This document shows, piece by piece, positions 28,853 through 31,194 of a stretch of 31,194 nucleotides of DNA (within the stretch, counting starts at the first letter, position 1; every line of letters starts with the position of its first letter). The notes below the pieces were generated by a model. The model did no database searches. It saw only the letters and a list, made by a program, of their open reading frames with translations, and was not told the origin of the DNA. The stretch is from DATHSY01 sp046729855 (GTDB taxonomy: Bacteria; Actinomycetota; UBA4738; HRBIN12), in NCBI GenBank assembly GCA_046729855.1, contig JBKPHM010000103.1:1-31194 (forward strand), given 5' to 3'. The position numbers were made by a program, and so were the translations under genes.

Positions 28853-30388
28853 TCATCCCGCGGGAAGCATCACCGATGCCGGATCGCTCGATCCGATGGC
28901 GTTCGTCGCAACCACGCTGAACGTATAGGTCTGCTTCTTCTTGATCCCGTCGAACGTGACCGAGGTCACCGAGGCGTCGACCGTGACCGTTCGGCCATCG
29001 GAGACGCTGACGGTGTATGAGAGGACCGGGCTGCCTCCATCGGTGCTCGGCGGTGACCAGCTCACGATCGCGGTCTTGTGATCTCGTGTGGCGGTCAGAT
29101 CGGTGGGCGGGTCCGGCGGGCGGACAGAGACGCTGTATTCATCCACCCCCTGGTCGACCTGCCCGTTGACGATGCGCTGATCCCCGTCGATATCGGTCGC
29201 CGGAAGGTCTGGAGCGTTGTTGTCGCCGGCGTCGATCGAGGGCGAACCCGCTCCGAGGTGATAGTCGTTGCTCGTCGGATCCACGAAGAGAGGATCCGCC
29301 GAGATGTTGCCGTTCGTCCCGGTCGGGTCGCCGCACGTGCCTCCGTAGGCGGCCGCCCCGGGACTGAACACGTTGTTCGACCTGAGGACCGGCGGGGACG
29401 GGTCGTAGAACTGATCACAGTAGATCGCCGACTGTCCCGAAGCGCCCACGACGATGTTGTTGAACAGCTGAGCCTGGGCGTCGAAGCCCGCTGCGAAGAT
29501 CCCCGAGCCTTGCCCCTGGTTACGGGCGATGGTGTTGTTGACGAGGAGCGGACCGCGATTCCCGGACGGAACGCCCCAGTAGATGCCCCCGCCCCGCGCG
29601 GCTCGGTTGTCGACGATCAGATTCTGGACGATCAGGGCATCGGAGTGGTTCACGATCCAGATCCCGCCTCCGGCATCATAAACGGAGTTCGCCCGGATGA
29701 CGTTGCCCATGATGGTTGGGGCGCCGGCCGCGAACAGGGTGATGCCACCCCCTGAAGACGAGTCCCACGAGTTGCCGACGATGACGTTGTCAATGACCTC
29801 GGTTTGACCCTCGCCGCCGACGCTGATGCCCCCGCCTCCGGGTCCGCCGCTGCACCCGAACTGGATGTTGTTGGTGATGAGGTTGTCCTCGATGACCGCC
29901 GAGCTGAAGTCGGCGTCGATCCCGCCACCGCCTGAACACGCCCTGTTGTTGGTGATGATGTTGCCCTCGACGGTTGGCGACGAACCCTCGATCCTGACGC
30001 CTCCACCGTCGAACCCGTGCTCGGTGCCCGCGTCGCCTCGTTGGAGCGTGAAGCCACGAAGTATGGAAGCGCGCCCTTCCCCGGATGTGAACATCGCGAC
30101 AGGCCCGGCGAGATTGCCGTCGATGATCGTCGCCTCCGGTCCCTGCTCGCTCTCGACCGTGATCGCCTTGCCGCGGAAGTTGATGTTCTCGAAGTACGTG
30201 CCGGGCGCAACGAGAACGGTATCCCCCGGCGCGGCGGCGTCGATGGCGCTCTGGATGGTCGGTTGGTCGCCGGGCACCGTGATGACGACCTGCGCTGACG
30301 CCGACCCCGTCGTGAGGAGGACGAAGGACGAGAACAATGCGATCGTCAGGACCAAGGGCAACTTCTTGCGGGATCGCCTCGGGCGCAT
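28853..30388 (-). CDS. secreted right-handed beta-helix protein with C-terminal FN3 domain
   Basis: A 511-residue secreted protein. The N-terminus MRPRRSRKKL plus a hydrophobic core ending GSASA (about residue 32) is a signal peptide. PGDQPTIQSAIDAAAPGDTV opens a right-handed parallel beta-helix with repeated GGGI/GGGV turns and N-x-I/x-NN ladders (about 40-400). The helix closes with a choice-of-anchor Q-like segment (SPSIDAGDNNAPD, then DIDGDQR and QGVDEYS). A fibronectin type III domain follows (about 425-505). There is no sortase signal or membrane anchor. It could be an adhesin or a polysaccharide-acting enzyme; no catalytic motif was recognised. GGAGG seven bases before ATG 30388 sets the start. 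Confidence 0.85.
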   Translation of the reverse strand: MRPRRSRKKLPLVLTIALFSSFVLLTTGSASAQVVITVPGDQPTIQSAIDAAAPGDTVLVAPGTYFENINFRGKAITVESEQGPEATIIDGNLAGPVAMFTSGEGRASILRGFTLQRGDAGTEHGFDGGGVRIEGSSPTVEGNIITNNRACSGGGGIDADFSSAVIEDNLITNNIQFGCSGGPGGGGISVGGEGQTEVIDNVIVGNSWDSSSGGGITLFAAGAPTIMGNVIRANSVYDAGGGIWIVNHSDALIVQNLIVDNRAARGGGIYWGVPSGNRGPLLVNNTIARNQGQGSGIFAAGFDAQAQLFNNIVVGASGQSAIYCDQFYDPSPPVLRSNNVFSPGAAAYGGTCGDPTGTNGNISADPLFVDPTSNDYHLGAGSPSIDAGDNNAPDLPATDIDGDQRIVNGQVDQGVDEYSVSVRPPDPPTDLTATRDHKTAIVSWSPPSTDGGSPVLSYTVSVSDGRTVTVDASVTSVTFDGIKKKQTYTFSVVATNAIGSSDPASVMLPAG

Positions 30389-30540
30389 CCTCACCCCTCC
30401 CAATTCCACGTCTATTTGACGCTTCGATCGAGATGAAGCCCCCGATGCTACGTGTTGCTCCTCATCGGAACGATCCGCCGAACGGCCCAGAGACGATCGG
30501 TAGCAGGGGAAGCCAAACGGACGAAGGGGCGATCGTGGCC

Positions 30541-30870
30541 TTACTTCGATCGTCGGAGCGCGACCAGCAGCGCAAGCGCGGCCAGGCCGAACACGCCGGC
30601 GATGACGCGGTTCGCGTCGACCGCCGGCAGCCACTTCACCTCGTCGCCGCGGATGATGTAAGCGCCGGCGGGTCGTGCCGCGATCCCGAAGCCGGAACCC
30701 ATCCCCTTGCCACCCTGCTCGGGCCCCTCGCCTTCGCCGCCTCCGCCCCCGCCCATCACCTTGGCTGCCGGGATCACCGTGACGCCGTTCTTCTCGTACG
30801 GATCCGCGAAGACTCGTTTCACCGTGATCGCGTCGCGGTACCCCTTCAGGACCTCATCCACTGAAGGCAT
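30541..30870 (-). CDS. GerW/YtfJ family protein
   Basis: A 109-residue protein matching the GerW/YtfJ sporulation-protein family. The pattern KNGVTVIPAAKVMGGGGGGE, then GFGIAARPAGAYIIRGDEVK and WLPAVD, is characteristic, including the Gly-rich loop. The C-terminus adds a hydrophobic helix (VIAGVFGLAALALLVAL) and a basic tail. In Bacillus the protein is needed for spore germination, but the family is widespread in non-sporulating actinobacteria, so no sporulation role is inferred. GGAGG precedes ATG 30870 by seven bases. Confidence 0.88.
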   Translation of the reverse strand: MPSVDEVLKGYRDAITVKRVFADPYEKNGVTVIPAAKVMGGGGGGEGEGPEQGGKGMGSGFGIAARPAGAYIIRGDEVKWLPAVDANRVIAGVFGLAALALLVALRRSK

Positions 30871-31062
30871 GGTGTGCCTCCTTCCTCATCGACATTTCGG
30901 TCAGTTCGCCTGGCGGAGAGGGCGGCCGCGTGGACCCAGCGCACGCTCCGCCATCGCGATCCGTGACACGCCACGTCTAGTTCATCACGTGGCCATCGCT
31001 CGTCCGACGTCACGATCGCCGGCGCGCCCATCGAGACGTCGCAAGACGAGGCGCCGCTCGTC

Positions 31063-31194
31063 CTACTCCCAGTGCGGGCGGAGCCTGACGACCTCGCAGG
31101 ACCTGAACGTGTCGTGCTTATCACCGATGCAGCGGTCGCGTCCGGGTCCACCCGCCAGCAGGCCAGGCGACTGGCCGCTCGCGTAGTCCTTCAG
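31063..31194 (-). CDS. possible C-terminal end of a gene entering from the right edge
   Basis: The minus strand has an open frame of 43 codons from the window edge to TAG 31063-31065, with about 80 percent G/C at third positions. It ends DRCIGDKHDTFRSCEVVRLR PHWE (quoted with a break). I do not recognise it. The Cys and charged residues look more protein-like than the Arg/Ser-rich shadow frames nearby, but the evidence is thin. The 190 bases between this and the GerW-like gene hold nothing I can name. Confidence 0.3.
   Translation of the reverse strand: MKDYASGQSPGLLAGGPGRDRCIGDKHDTFRSCEVVRLRPHWE

Noticed and set aside
30846..31151. 101-codon minus-strand frame overlapping the GerW-like start
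   Set aside because: Ser/Arg-rich composition without a domain, and it overlaps a well-supported gene start.
1..31194. CRISPR array, insertion sequence, integrase, phage or toxin-antitoxin genes
   Set aside because: No regularly spaced repeats, transposase motifs, attachment-site duplications next to the tRNAs, or toxin families were found on either strand.

Overview
The window reads as a piece of a high-GC (about two thirds G+C by eye) bacterial chromosome, most likely a member of the Actinomycetota. Pointers are the ANTAR, STAS and RsbW-like stress regulators, GTG starts, several probably leaderless genes (TAnnnT box 6-7 bases before the start codon), an NrtR-controlled NAD salvage locus and a DUF6328 protein. 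A Chloroflexota lineage cannot be excluded. It looks like a non-island chromosomal segment: no insertion sequence, integrase, phage gene or CRISPR array was seen.

Layout. 1-3573: end of thymidine kinase, a VOC/PhnB-like protein, a single-gene ABC exporter, a TfoX N-domain protein and a DUF6328 membrane protein. 3599-7392: a Rho_N-like basic protein with a GlsB/YeaQ membrane protein, then the NAD salvage pair pnuC-nadR facing nrtR across a good NrtR operator, then a HAD phosphatase. 7403-13069: a TM-helix channel-like protein, an ABC-2 exporter (ATPase and permease), and divergent from it a DesK/LiaS-type histidine kinase followed by two response regulators with near-duplicate receivers, one ending in a class III nucleotidyl cyclase and the other in a LuxR-type HTH. 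13070-16784: a small membrane ORF, an MFS transporter and a stress-regulator cluster (RsbW-like kinase, ANTAR protein, STAS protein, Cys-motif protein). 16877-19972: CsbD, a tautomerase-like small protein, tRNA-Cys and tRNA-Val, a decayed S41-peptidase-like lipoprotein gene, a DUF1232 protein and a two-TM protein with a terminator. 19989-22625: an ornithine cyclodeaminase-family enzyme, an MFS transporter and a cupredoxin lipoprotein. 22729-27053: an operon of an Mth938-like protein, Hen1 and Pnkp (RNA repair). 27208-31194: GlsB, PRC-barrel, a decayed SPFH gene, a secreted beta-helix/FN3 protein, a GerW/YtfJ-like protein and a possible gene end.

Two threads tie the window together. First, six stress-type transcription units (Rho_N-glsB, rsbW-like, STAS, csbD, the second glsB, PRC-barrel) each carry a GTnn-N13-16-GGGTA(A/C/T) element upstream, five of them 25-40 bases before the start codon. 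This resembles promoters of SigB/SigF general-stress sigma factors, and the RsbW/STAS genes are the kind of partner-switch proteins that control such factors. Second, the kinase locus at 10232-13069 looks like a branched two-component system in which one sensor could drive both a second-messenger (probably cAMP) output and a DNA-binding output.

Stretches over 300 bases without a conventional gene: 13070-13471 holds only a 54-codon membrane ORF and the MFS promoter, and 28064-28852 holds a terminator and the SPFH pseudogene.
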